From Cellvibrio sp. UBA7661 (GTDB lineage Bacteria; Pseudomonadota; Gammaproteobacteria; Pseudomonadales; Cellvibrionaceae), in the NCBI GenBank assembly GCA_002483365.1, contig DLHT01000005.1, positions 1 through 64,000 on the forward strand: a stretch of DNA of 64,000 bases. The letters run 5' to 3'. The notes below the pieces were generated by a model. The model was not told the origin of the DNA and made no database searches. It saw only the letters and a program-made list of their open reading frames with translations. The position numbers and the translations under genes are program-made. Of this stretch, positions 35,781 through 44,600 are shown one piece after another; the first letter of the stretch is position 1; each line of letters opens with the position of its first letter.

Positions 35781-35885
35781 AAGTTATCCCCGGTAATGGC
35801 ATCAAACTCTCCAAGCGTCTATAGTCCGCTCTACTTACTGAAAGATTGTAACAACATAATTATTTTGAACTTTATTGGGTTATTT

Positions 35886-36233
35886 ATGAACTCACTCGAC
35901 AACCTGAAGTTAGCGCTACGCAAATTTGCCGAAGAACGAGACTGGGACCAATTCCATTCCCCCAAAAACCTCTCTATGGCTTTGGCTGGCGAAGCTGGAG
36001 AGCTGCTTGAACAATTCCAGTGGCTCAATGAAGATCAATCAAAAAACCTTTCAGATGAAAAACGTCTTGCAGTTGCAGATGAAATTGCAGATATCCAACT
36101 ATACCTGATACGGCTTGCGGACAAATTAGAGTTGGATATTTTGGCTGAGTGCACCAGAAAAATTGCAATTAATGCTGAAAAGTATCCCATTGATAAATCA
36201 AAAGGCAAATCTGATAAATACACCAACATATAA
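35886..36233 (+). CDS. MazG-like nucleotide pyrophosphohydrolase
   Basis: A 115-residue all-alpha NTP pyrophosphatase of the short MazG / RS21-C6 (dCTPase) type. The metal-binding helices are clear: GEAGELLEQFQWL (E-x-x-E) and VADEIADIQLYLIRLAD (E-x-x-D). These enzymes remove pyrophosphate from (d)NTPs, often modified or damaged ones. The ATG at 35886 begins the conserved NSLDNLKLALRKFAEERDW; the frame runs open upstream to 35796 without reason to use it. It is AT-rich and ends 14 bases before the helicase-nuclease gene, so the two form one unit. Its role with that protein (nucleotide depletion or house-cleaning) is inference. Confidence 0.85.
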   Translation: MNSLDNLKLALRKFAEERDWDQFHSPKNLSMALAGEAGELLEQFQWLNEDQSKNLSDEKRLAVADEIADIQLYLIRLADKLELDILAECTRKIAINAEKYPIDKSKGKSDKYTNI

Positions 36234-36247
36234 AACGGAATTATTGA

Positions 36248-38635
36248 ATGTTAGTTTACTCTGCCAGTAAAGACGATTTCGTTCGTGATATGCGCTCAAA
36301 CAGAATTGAAGAAATTATTCAAAATGAAGTTTCACGAAAGCTAAATAGAAACTCACCCAAGAACGAAATCCTCTCTTGGAAAAACTCTTTGGATTATATG
36401 TTCAGAATATTAGTAGACCCTGATATTCCACCAACAGCCGGCGTCGCTATTGAATACAACATTCCATTAACCAATCGTAGAGTGGACTTCATCCTTACAG
36501 GTAAAGATGCAAATCGCAACGATACCGCCGTCATTATTGAACTAAAACAATGGCAAGAGGTTGATAAAACCCAAAAAGATGGAATCGTAAAAACCTTTTT
36601 AAATGGGGGAATTAGAGAAACCAATCACCCATCTTATCAAGCGTGGTCATATGCAGCATTAATAACTGACTACAACGAAACGGTTAGATCTGAATCAATT
36701 AGTTTGCAACCTTGCGCCTATCTGCACAATCTAAAATCCACCTCAGCGATTAACGATCCTTTTTATTCGCCCCATACTGATAAAGCTCCAGTGTTCATTT
36801 CTGATGACGCTCTGAGACTTCCCAATTTTTTAAAGCAACATGTCAAGTATGGTGATTCTGACAACATCATGTATCGAATTGAGCATGGAGTCATAAAACC
36901 ATCCAAAACTTTGGCCGATAGCCTCGCATCAATGCTTAAGGGAAACAAAGAGTTTATCCTTTTAGATGAGCAAAAGTTGGTATATGAAACTGCTCTGGAT
37001 ATTGCACACAAAGCAAAAAACGGAAAAAAACAAACTCTAATTGTTAAAGGTGGCCCTGGCACCGGTAAATCTGTAGTCGCGATTAATCTTTTGGTTGAAC
37101 TTACCAATAGAGAGATGGTAGTTCAATATACCACCAAAAACTCTGCTCCCCGCGAAGTTTTTAAAAGTAAACTAACCAAAACGTTGCGGCGAACAGCAAT
37201 AGATAATTTATTTAGAGGCACAGGCAGCTACGTTACAACACCCACACAAATTTTTGATGCGCTTATTGTCGATGAAGCCCACAGACTTAATGAAAAATCA
37301 GGTTTGTACGCAAACCTTGGTGAAAATCAAATAAAGGAAATCATTAATTCATCCAACGCAAACATTTTCTTTATCGATGAAGATCAGCGAGTTACATTTC
37401 AGGATATAGGATCAATCGAAGCCATAACCCAGTTTGCCCAACGCGCCAATTCAGAAGTAACTATTCTTCAACTAGATTCACAATTTAGATGTAATGGTTC
37501 AGATGGATACATTGCCTGGCTTGATAACACGTTGCAAATTCGCGAAACCGCAAATACAGATCTGTCGGATATAGATTACGAGTTTAAGGTTTTTGATAAT
37601 CCCACAGAGATGCGAAAAGCCATTTTTGAGAAAAATAAGCTGAGCAATAAAGCTCGAATGGTTGCTGGATATTGTTGGGATTGGAAAAGCAAAAAAGAAA
37701 AATCCAATTTTGACATCACATTCCCTGAGTTTAATTTCGAAGCGAAATGGAATCTAACTGACGATGGCAGTCTATGGATGATATCCCCAAATTCAGTTAA
37801 TGAAATTGGTTGTATTCATACATGCCAAGGTCTTGAGGTTGATTATATTGGTGTCATTATTGGACCAGATTTTGTCATTCGTGATGGTCAAGTTGTCACA
37901 GATGCAGGAAAAAGATCATCAAAAGATAAATCAATAAAAGGCTACAAATCACTTTTGAAGTCTTCCCCAGTAGAAACCAAAAAGAAAGCCGATCAAATTA
38001 TAAAAAACACTTATCGGACATTGATGACTCGCGGCATTAAAGGCTGCTATCTGTATTGCACTGACCCGGAAACCAATGCATATTTTTCGGCATTTCAACA
38101 ATCGATCAATGAACCCCAATACTCATCCTTAGAGAAAGTTCCTTATGAAGGACTTGGCTACGCAGTAGTTTCCTTCGAAACAGCCCGCCCTTATGACGGC
38201 TTCGTACCCGTATTTGATATTGCAGCCGCAGCAGGTAGCTTTAGCCCACATCAAGATGCAGAAACTTGTGATTGGGTTGAATTACCCGAAGAATTTGCGA
38301 CTAAAGAAGGAATGTTTGTTATTCGAGTAATCGGCGAATCCATGAATAGAAAAATACCCAACGGATCATGGTGCTTATTTAAATCAAATCCTGGCGGTAC
38401 TAGAAACGGCAAAGTTGTACTTGTGCAACATAATCATATCTCTGATGTTGATCATGGTGGCTCCTTCACAGTTAAAGTCTATAAAAGTGAGAAGCGCCAA
38501 ATTGACGATCAACTCATTCATGAAAAAATCGTTTTGTCGCCAGACACCAATTCCTTTGGTTATTCAGACATAGTCATAAAAGAAAATGATTTGGAGGAGT
38601 TTAGAGTCATCGGCGAGTTTGTAGCGGTTCTTTAG
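36248..38635 (+). CDS. PD-(D/E)XK nuclease - DUF2075 helicase - S24 (LexA-like) peptidase fusion
   Basis: A 795-residue, AT-rich gene product in three parts. Residues 1-200 resemble a PD-(D/E)XK nuclease: Asp80 in RRVDFILTG and Glu98-x-Lys100 in VIIELKQW. Residues 240-640 form a Schlafen/DUF2075 superfamily-1 helicase: Walker A GGPGTGKS (Lys274), DEAH at 342-345, LDSQFRCNGSDGY, HTCQGLEVDYIGVIIGP and TRGIKGCYLYCTD. Residues 655-795 are an S24 peptidase: IAAAAGSFSP with an Ala662-Gly663 scissile pair, Ser698 in IGESMNRKIPNG and Lys743 in FTVKVY, spaced almost as in LexA and UmuD. This predicts RecA-stimulated self-cleavage separating or switching the enzyme. It is coupled to the MazG-like gene. 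A defence role is inferred. Confidence 0.82.
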   Translation: MLVYSASKDDFVRDMRSNRIEEIIQNEVSRKLNRNSPKNEILSWKNSLDYMFRILVDPDIPPTAGVAIEYNIPLTNRRVDFILTGKDANRNDTAVIIELKQWQEVDKTQKDGIVKTFLNGGIRETNHPSYQAWSYAALITDYNETVRSESISLQPCAYLHNLKSTSAINDPFYSPHTDKAPVFISDDALRLPNFLKQHVKYGDSDNIMYRIEHGVIKPSKTLADSLASMLKGNKEFILLDEQKLVYETALDIAHKAKNGKKQTLIVKGGPGTGKSVVAINLLVELTNREMVVQYTTKNSAPREVFKSKLTKTLRRTAIDNLFRGTGSYVTTPTQIFDALIVDEAHRLNEKSGLYANLGENQIKEIINSSNANIFFIDEDQRVTFQDIGSIEAITQFAQRANSEVTILQLDSQFRCNGSDGYIAWLDNTLQIRETANTDLSDIDYEFKVFDNPTEMRKAIFEKNKLSNKARMVAGYCWDWKSKKEKSNFDITFPEFNFEAKWNLTDDGSLWMISPNSVNEIGCIHTCQGLEVDYIGVIIGPDFVIRDGQVVTDAGKRSSKDKSIKGYKSLLKSSPVETKKKADQIIKNTYRTLMTRGIKGCYLYCTDPETNAYFSAFQQSINEPQYSSLEKVPYEGLGYAVVSFETARPYDGFVPVFDIAAAAGSFSPHQDAETCDWVELPEEFATKEGMFVIRVIGESMNRKIPNGSWCLFKSNPGGTRNGKVVLVQHNHISDVDHGGSFTVKVYKSEKRQIDDQLIHEKIVLSPDTNSFGYSDIVIKENDLEEFRVIGEFVAVL

Positions 38636-38664
38636 AAGGATATTGAATTACGTCAAGATGCTAG

Positions 38665-38695
38665 TCATTAACTTTATTTCGAGTAAAGTTAATGA
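38665..38695. promoter_or_regulatory. Perfect palindrome between helicase gene and sir2
   Basis: Arms 38665-38676 (TCATTAACTTTA) and 38684-38695 are exact inverted copies with a 7-base centre. There is no T-run, so it is either an operator ahead of the Sir2 gene or an RNA hairpin ending the helicase unit. Confidence 0.5.
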
Positions 38696-38758
38696 GACAT
38701 CATAAAATCCTAAATTTTCTTATGTTAAGAAATTATGTTGCTATAGCCAGGAAAAACC

Positions 38759-39595
38759 ATGCCCAACACCTCCATCACCCAAGCCGCCGATTACATTCAA
38801 CAAGCCGATGCGCTCATCATCGCTGCTGGTGCTGGCATGGGTGTAGATTCCGGTTTGCCGGATTTTCGTGGCAATGAGGGTTTTTGGAAAGCCTACCCTG
38901 CGCTTGCAAAAGCGAAAATAGATTTTACGCAAGCGGCGTCGCCCGATACGTTTGTGCGCGATGTGAAATTAGCTTGGGGGTTTTATGGGCACCGGCTCGC
39001 GCTTTATCGCAACACTATTCCCCACGAAGGCTTTGCGATTTTAAAACGCTGGGGCGAAAGCAAAGCGAAAGGTTATTCGGTATTTACCAGCAATGTGGAT
39101 GGGCAATTTCAAAAAGCAGGTTTCGCTGCGGATAATATTTACGAGTGCCACGGTTCTATTCATCACGTGCAATGTCTTGAGCCCTGCTCCGCTACTATTT
39201 GGGAGGCAAATTCATTCTTACCTGAAGTCGATCACGAACAGTGTCAGCTTATTAATAAGCCTCCGCAGTGCCCCTATTGCAACCGAATCGCGCGGCCAAA
39301 TATTTTAATGTTTGGCGATTGGGGTTGGATTAGCGACAGATCGGATCAGCAAGCCGAGCAATTACAACTCTGGTTGCAGCGCTGTAATAATCCAGTGGTG
39401 ATTGAGCTAGGTGCGGGCACACATATTCCATCGGTGCGCCGCTTTTCCGAACAGGTTGTAAAAAATGTTAATGGAAAATTAATTCGTATTAATCCGCGCG
39501 ATTATGAAGTACCGCCCCAAAATGCGGTGGGCATTAGCATGGGAGCGAAAGAGGGATTAATCGCCATTGAACAAGTCATCAAGCCCCAACAATAA
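38759..39595 (+). CDS. SIR2-family NAD-dependent protein deacetylase
   Basis: A 278-residue sirtuin. NAD-binding motifs GAGMGVDSGLPDFRG (residues about 23-37) and TSNVDGQFQKAGF are clear; the catalytic histidine is in HGSIHHVQC. Zinc cysteines appear as CLEPC and CPYC. AGGAAA precedes the ATG. The sequence is close to ordinary chromosomal sirtuins and composition is like the host genes downstream rather than the AT-rich helicase unit, so it is probably not part of that unit, though Sir2 proteins also appear in anti-phage systems as NAD depleters. Confidence 0.88.
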   Translation: MPNTSITQAADYIQQADALIIAAGAGMGVDSGLPDFRGNEGFWKAYPALAKAKIDFTQAASPDTFVRDVKLAWGFYGHRLALYRNTIPHEGFAILKRWGESKAKGYSVFTSNVDGQFQKAGFAADNIYECHGSIHHVQCLEPCSATIWEANSFLPEVDHEQCQLINKPPQCPYCNRIARPNILMFGDWGWISDRSDQQAEQLQLWLQRCNNPVVIELGAGTHIPSVRRFSEQVVKNVNGKLIRINPRDYEVPPQNAVGISMGAKEGLIAIEQVIKPQQ

Positions 39596-39629
39596 TAGCC
39601 GCACAGACTATCGCTATACTGGAAACACA

Positions 39630-40253
39630 ATGTCCACCCACACCGTCCTCTCCACCGCTGTTGAATCCACCACTGAAGAAAAAAACAGTGAGTTCATTAC
39701 TTTTTTGCATCCTGTCACTTCGCGTGAAGAGGCGATGGCGTGGGTGGATGTTTATCGCAAGCAGTACCCGGATGCGGCGCATGTGTGTTGGGCGTATGTG
39801 ATTGGCAATACACGGCAGCCGCAGACGCAGGCATTTAGTGATGACGGTGAGCCTTCGGGTACGGCGGGTAAGCCGATGTTGCATGTATTAACCGAGCGCG
39901 ATGTGGGTAATTCGCTCGCGGTGGTGGTGCGTTATTTTGGTGGGGTGAAGTTGGGTGCGGGTGGTTTGGTGCGCGCCTATTCCGCTGCGGTGTCGCAGGC
40001 GGTGAATGCGGCGGTGTTAGTTGCTGTTACGCCCAAGGTGGAATGTATTGTCAGCGTAGATTTTGCGCGAGAGGCGAAGGTTCGCCACTTGGTTAGCCAG
40101 TTTCAGGGCGAGATACTGGCGGTGGATTACGCGGCACAGGTGAGTTTGCAGATCCGTTTGGAAGAGGCGCAGTTGGATGCGTTTAGTGTGCAGGTGGTGA
40201 ATGAAACTGCGGGCACGGCGATAGTGAAGTTGAGTCCTCTGAATCCCCCCTAG
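39630..40253 (+). CDS. yigZ: YigZ/IMPACT family protein
   Basis: A 207-residue protein of the UPF0029/IMPACT family. SEFITFLHPVTSREEAMAWV, HVCWAYVIG, FSDDGEPSGTAGKPML and VVVRYFGGVKLGAGGLVRAY are the family core, followed by a small C-terminal domain. The biochemical role in bacteria is unclear; mammalian IMPACT regulates Gcn2. The ATG at 39630 follows TGGAAA. The last codons and the TAG stop lie inside a C-rich palindromic repeat, so the natural C-terminus was probably replaced by PLNPP. Confidence 0.9.
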   Translation: MSTHTVLSTAVESTTEEKNSEFITFLHPVTSREEAMAWVDVYRKQYPDAAHVCWAYVIGNTRQPQTQAFSDDGEPSGTAGKPMLHVLTERDVGNSLAVVVRYFGGVKLGAGGLVRAYSAAVSQAVNAAVLVAVTPKVECIVSVDFAREAKVRHLVSQFQGEILAVDYAAQVSLQIRLEEAQLDAFSVQVVNETAGTAIVKLSPLNPP

Positions 40254-40278
40254 CCCCCCTTTTGCAAAGGGAGGATTC
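40241..40278. repeat. C/G-rich palindromic repeat, family A copy 3
   Basis: GAATCCCCCCTAGCC...GGGAGGATTC palindrome, related to copies at 20863 and 34417. It overlaps the 3' end of yigZ and supplies its stop codon; it could also stop transcription. Confidence 0.78.
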
Positions 40279-40384
40279 AAATAATTTTCTCTCCTGTCGA
40301 ATTCCGACAGCCTGCTTCGACTAACCTACAGAACACTTCAGTACACAAACATCCATCTCAATTTTTAATGAAGGAGAACGCGTT

Positions 40385-41239
40385 ATGAAAGTCATGGTTA
40401 TGGTTAAAGCATCGCCCGGTTCTGAAGCAGGCAAAATGCCGAGTGAGGCGCTGCTGAATGCAATGGGCCAGTTTAATGAAGAGTTGGTGAAGGCTGGCAT
40501 TATGGAATCTGGCGATGGATTAAAGCCCAGCAGCGAAGGTTTTCGTGTGCGTTTTAGTGGCGATAAACGCGTTGTCACCACCGGCCCTTTCACTGAAACC
40601 AATGAGCTGATTGCCGGTTACTGGATTTGGAATGTGAATTCCATGGAAGAAGCAATTGAGTGGGTAAAAAAATGCCCTAACCCAATGGAAGATGAAGAGT
40701 CTGATATTGAGATTCGCACGTTTTACACGATGGACGATTTCGCCGAGGCCGATGTAGATGGCAAGGCCGCTGCCCATGAAGACGCATTGCGCCAAACTCT
40801 GGCCATGCGCAAAGTACAGGTAAATAATTATTTATTTTTCTCCGGCCGCTGCGATGAAGCCTTAGCGTTTTACAAACAACATTTAAGTGCAGAGATTAAA
40901 TTTCTAATCCGCTTTAACGAAAGCCCCGACCCTATGCCAGAAGGTGTATTGCAGCCGGGTTTTGAAAATAAAGTCATGCACGCTGAATTCAGTTTGGGCA
41001 ATGCAAGCATTATGGCATCTGACGGTTGTAACGATGCCGAAACATTCAGCGGTTTCCGCATCGCACTGGATGTTAATGATGAAGCCGAAGCGCGCCGTAT
41101 TTTTGCCGCACTGGCCAGCAATGGCGGCAAAGTGGATATGCCGTTAATGAAAACCTTTTGGTCGCCGTTGTATGGGCAAGTCACTGACCAATTTGGTGTT
41201 GGTTGGATGGTAATGTTGCCAGGTGAAGAGCCCGCCTAA
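40385..41239 (+). CDS. YCII domain - PhnB-like VOC domain fusion protein
   Basis: A 284-residue soluble protein. Residues 1-130 are a YCII-type ferredoxin-like domain (KVMVMVKASPGSEAGKMPS, VVTTGPFTETNELIAGYWIWNVNSMEEAIEWVKKCP), and residues 142-280 form a PhnB-like glyoxalase/VOC domain (QVNNYLFFSGRCDEALAFYKQHL, VMHAEFSLGNASIMASDG, WSPLYGQVTDQFGVGWMV). The two families are usually separate neighbouring genes ('DGPF' and '3-demethylubiquinone methyltransferase-like' proteins). Function unknown. A good AAGGAG lies 8 bases before the ATG. Confidence 0.85.
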   Translation: MKVMVMVKASPGSEAGKMPSEALLNAMGQFNEELVKAGIMESGDGLKPSSEGFRVRFSGDKRVVTTGPFTETNELIAGYWIWNVNSMEEAIEWVKKCPNPMEDEESDIEIRTFYTMDDFAEADVDGKAAAHEDALRQTLAMRKVQVNNYLFFSGRCDEALAFYKQHLSAEIKFLIRFNESPDPMPEGVLQPGFENKVMHAEFSLGNASIMASDGCNDAETFSGFRIALDVNDEAEARRIFAALASNGGKVDMPLMKTFWSPLYGQVTDQFGVGWMVMLPGEEPA

Positions 41240-41292
41240 CTCTGGATGCTTGACCCTGATTGGGTATTCACACTGTGCTGGCACGAGCAGCA

Positions 41293-41350
41293 CAGCGTGA
41301 AAAAATAGAAACAGTGTAAAAAAATAGAAGCAGTATGAAAAAAATAAAAA
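41293..41350. repeat. Short tandem repeat, three units of 19-20 bases
   Basis: Units begin CAG at 41293, 41312 and 41331 (CAGCGTGAAAAAATAGAAA type), each degenerate and A-rich, followed by a partial fourth (CAATAAAAATT). It lies between the convergent YCII-VOC gene and a small membrane-protein gene. Confidence 0.75.
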
Positions 41351-41359
41351 CAATAAAAA

Positions 41360-41659
41360 TTAAACCGGCGTGTTTTTGTTTTTCTTTTGCAAGTGTGTAA
41401 TACGCCACCAGGTGAGCAGTGCTGCAGCGGCAGGCACAACAAACACCAACAAAAAGATGGGCAGCTCTTGCATAAAAGTGTAACCCGCGTAGTTGATACC
41501 CACCCACATATTGATGGCGGCGATCACAAACCACAGGGGAACAAATATCAGCAATGCTTTTGCGATGGGTTTAACGCCCTCGCCACCAAACACGCGCGCA
41601 ACCAGTTGGCAAAAAAACAACAGAACAAAACCGCCAACCAAAACCATCAGTGTGTGCAT
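41360..41659 (-). CDS. Small membrane protein, three transmembrane segments
   Basis: A 99-residue hydrophobic protein with helices at about residues 2-22, 32-54 and 62-84 and a basic C-terminal tail (THLQKKNKNTPV). I do not recognise the family. GAGG lies about 5 bases before the ATG. It begins 24 bases after the histidine-kinase stop on the same strand, so it is probably the last gene of that signalling transcript. Confidence 0.62.
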   Translation of the reverse strand: MHTLMVLVGGFVLLFFCQLVARVFGGEGVKPIAKALLIFVPLWFVIAAINMWVGINYAGYTFMQELPIFLLVFVVPAAAALLTWWRITHLQKKNKNTPV

Positions 41660-41683
41660 AACAACCTCGTTATCTTGTCTGTG

Positions 41684-44600
41684 TTAATACGACGGTAAAT
41701 TTAATCCCCGTGCGACCAATTCCACCATGGCGATTAACTCGTCATCTACTTTATCGACCATGTCCTGCTGCCACTCGCCAGTGTGTAATGCCTGCTCAAG
41801 TTGGAAACAATTCACTTCCAGTTGGTTCATTCCCAAACTGCCCGCAAGTGACTTCAGCGAGTGCACTTGATTGAGCGCTTCCGCTGGATTTTTTTCCAGT
41901 AATATTTGTAGCTGTGCCGGAAATTCTGCCCGCTCATGGGCAAAGCGTTCAAGCAAGCGCCGGTAGAGTTTTTCATTGCCCATCAAATTATGCAGGGCAC
42001 GCTGTGTATCTATGCCGCCGTTATGCAAGAACTCCATACTGCCCGCACTGGAAACCAATTCCGGTGCTACACGGCAGGCATGCCCCCACTGTTCCAATGC
42101 GCGGCGCAGCAGAGCCGGTTCAATCGGCTTGGAGAGATAATCATCCATACCTGCTGCAAGGTAAGCCTCTTTATCGCCAGGCAACGCATTGGCTGTGACA
42201 GCAATAATAGGTAGATGTTTGCCTACTGCCTGTTCGCGGATGTGCGCCGTGGTTTCTACACCGTCCATACCGGGCAGTTGGATGTCCATCAGCACCACAT
42301 CAAATGCCTGTTGCGCTAGCGCATGCTGTTGTAGAGCGGCAAGCGCCTCGGGCCCTGAACCAACACATACCACTTCTGCGCCCATGGACTCCAGCAGCGA
42401 GAAAATAATTTCCTGGTTGAGCAGGTTGTCTTCTACCACCAGTATTTTGCAATTGATGGCGGCCAATGCAGGATCGGGTATATCGGGCTGTATTACCGGA
42501 GTAATCGTCTGGGGGCGCGCCTTTTCCAGTTGCACGCGCAGGCGAAAACTACTGCCGTGACCGGGCGCGCTTTGTACATCGATACGCGCATTCATGAGAT
42601 CCGCCAGGTTTTTACAAATCGACAACCCCAAGCCCGTGCCTTCAAAACGGCGCGCGCTGGAAGAATCGACTTGCTGGAAAGGCTGGAACAACTTGGCCTG
42701 TTTTTCAGCATCGATCCCTATACCAGTGTCCTGCACTTCAAACAGGACTTCCACGCGATCCTGCCAATCGCGCACTTTGAAGGCATTAATACTGATGCTG
42801 CCTTGATCGGTAAATTTCACCGCATTGGCGCAGAAGTTAATCAGGATTTGCCCCAGCCGCAGGGCATCACCCAAGAGCAGCGGGGGGATTTTTTCATCGA
42901 TGTTCACATTGACAGCGAGCCCTTTGGCGGCCGCTTTTTCCCAGACTTGGTCAATGGTTTTATCAATCAATTGCACAACCGAGAATTCGCTATGGTCAAG
43001 GCTGAGCTTGCCCGCTTCCATACGCGAGAAGTTCAGGATGTCGTTCACAATGTCCAATAAGTGCTCGCCCGAGCCGCGCATTTTTTCCAGATAAGTGCGC
43101 TGTTTTGCTTCCGGGTTATTGGCAAGCGCTACATGGGCAAGGCCGATAATGGCATTTAACGGAGTGCGGATTTCATGGCTCATATTGGCGAGGAATTCTG
43201 CCTTGCTTTGCGATGCTGCCAGCGCTTCGTCTTTGGCCGCCATTAGCTCGCGGGTACGCTCGTCAATCATCTGCTCCAGATTTTGGTTCACCTCTTCCAT
43301 GCGCTGATTGGCAACGATACGTTCCGTTACATCCACCCAAATACAGGTAATCGCCTGGGGTTCCTGATCCTGCCCATAGGTGATGGGAAAGCGGACTATG
43401 CGGTAATAGCGCGGATTGCCGTCCGGATGCTGGAGTTGCAACACCACATCCTTCCAATAAGAATCGGCCCCCACCTGCTCTTCAGCTTGCAGCAGTGGCT
43501 TGAGCCAGTTGGGAGCCGCTATTTCATGCAGGTCGATGCCCAACAGGTCATGCTCATCCAGCATCAATAAACTGCAAAACGCCGGATTCACAATAACCAA
43601 GCGGTGATCCATAGAAGTCATGTGGGTGGCAGCAGGCAAATTGTCCAATAGCGAGCGGAAGTGGCTCTCGCGAATCGCCAGACGGCGGCGGTTGATCATG
43701 CCCGTGATCGTCAGCAGGATAATCAACAGGTTGGCGCTCAGGCTCAGGCCGACAATGATGTTGCGCGATGCCTGATAAGGAGCCATAGCTTCATCAATAT
43801 CCTGCTCGACAATCACCCCCAATTCCATTTCATCAATCCAGCGCCCTGCACCCGCGACTTTCACGCCGCGGTAATCCTCATAGCCTACCTTCACTAGCCC
43901 CGCTTCATGGTTGATCAGGAAGTCCACCATGTCGGTCAGTGGGCCAGCATCACTACTGTTGGCAGCGCGGCGCACTTTTTCGCCCAACCCGATCAGCGGT
44001 TGACCATGGCTGCTGTCATTATGGAAACGCAGCGGCGTCATCAGCCGACCGTGGTTATCAATTGCATAAATTTCACCGGAACCACCGGTGCGGCCTTTAA
44101 AAAAAATCGGGAAAAAACTGGCCTGGGTATTAAAACGCAAGCAGAAGTACCCGGGTGCTGTCACCTCGGGTTCAAGCAGAACACACATGTTTTGCATGAG
44201 CGTGCCCGCAGGTTGTGTTCCGCGCGGCCCTGAAATCGGGCGCAAGGCCGCAACCGGGCGCGAAATAGCCGGGTGGTTTGCCAGTGCTTTATCCAGAACC
44301 TCATGGGTCTCGGCGAGCTGGACTTTTTGTTTGTGGTAATTCTCTGAACTGGCTGCAACCAAAATACGTTCATGGTTAATCACCGAAAAGCCATCAAAGC
44401 CCATAACCATTAGCACCGGGTACAACCATTCGCGCAGGGCTTCATGGGTCGCGGGGTTATCGCCTTTCTCCAGCAAAACCTGCGTCAGTAAATTTTTGCC
44501 TTGGGATGAATTAGCCAGCATCTGGATGGCAGCGACATTCTGCTGCTGCCAGATAGTGATCAGTTCAGAGAATGAATTCAGCGAGGTTTGCAGGTGTTCG

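Noticed and set aside
35740..35840. A minus-strand tRNA gene at the tmRNA-like copy
   Set aside because: The T arm and acceptor strand resemble tmRNA, but no anticodon arm or pairing 5' acceptor strand could be drawn.
38759..39595. Sir2 as part of a NAD-depleting defence system with the helicase unit
   Set aside because: Sequence and base use look like a housekeeping sirtuin, and a palindrome and 123 bases separate it from the helicase gene. Kept only as a weak possibility.
42530..43060. A 176-codon plus-strand frame inside the hybrid kinase gene
   Set aside because: It is the antisense of a strongly conserved HisKA/HATPase coding region; no sign of its own start signals or family.
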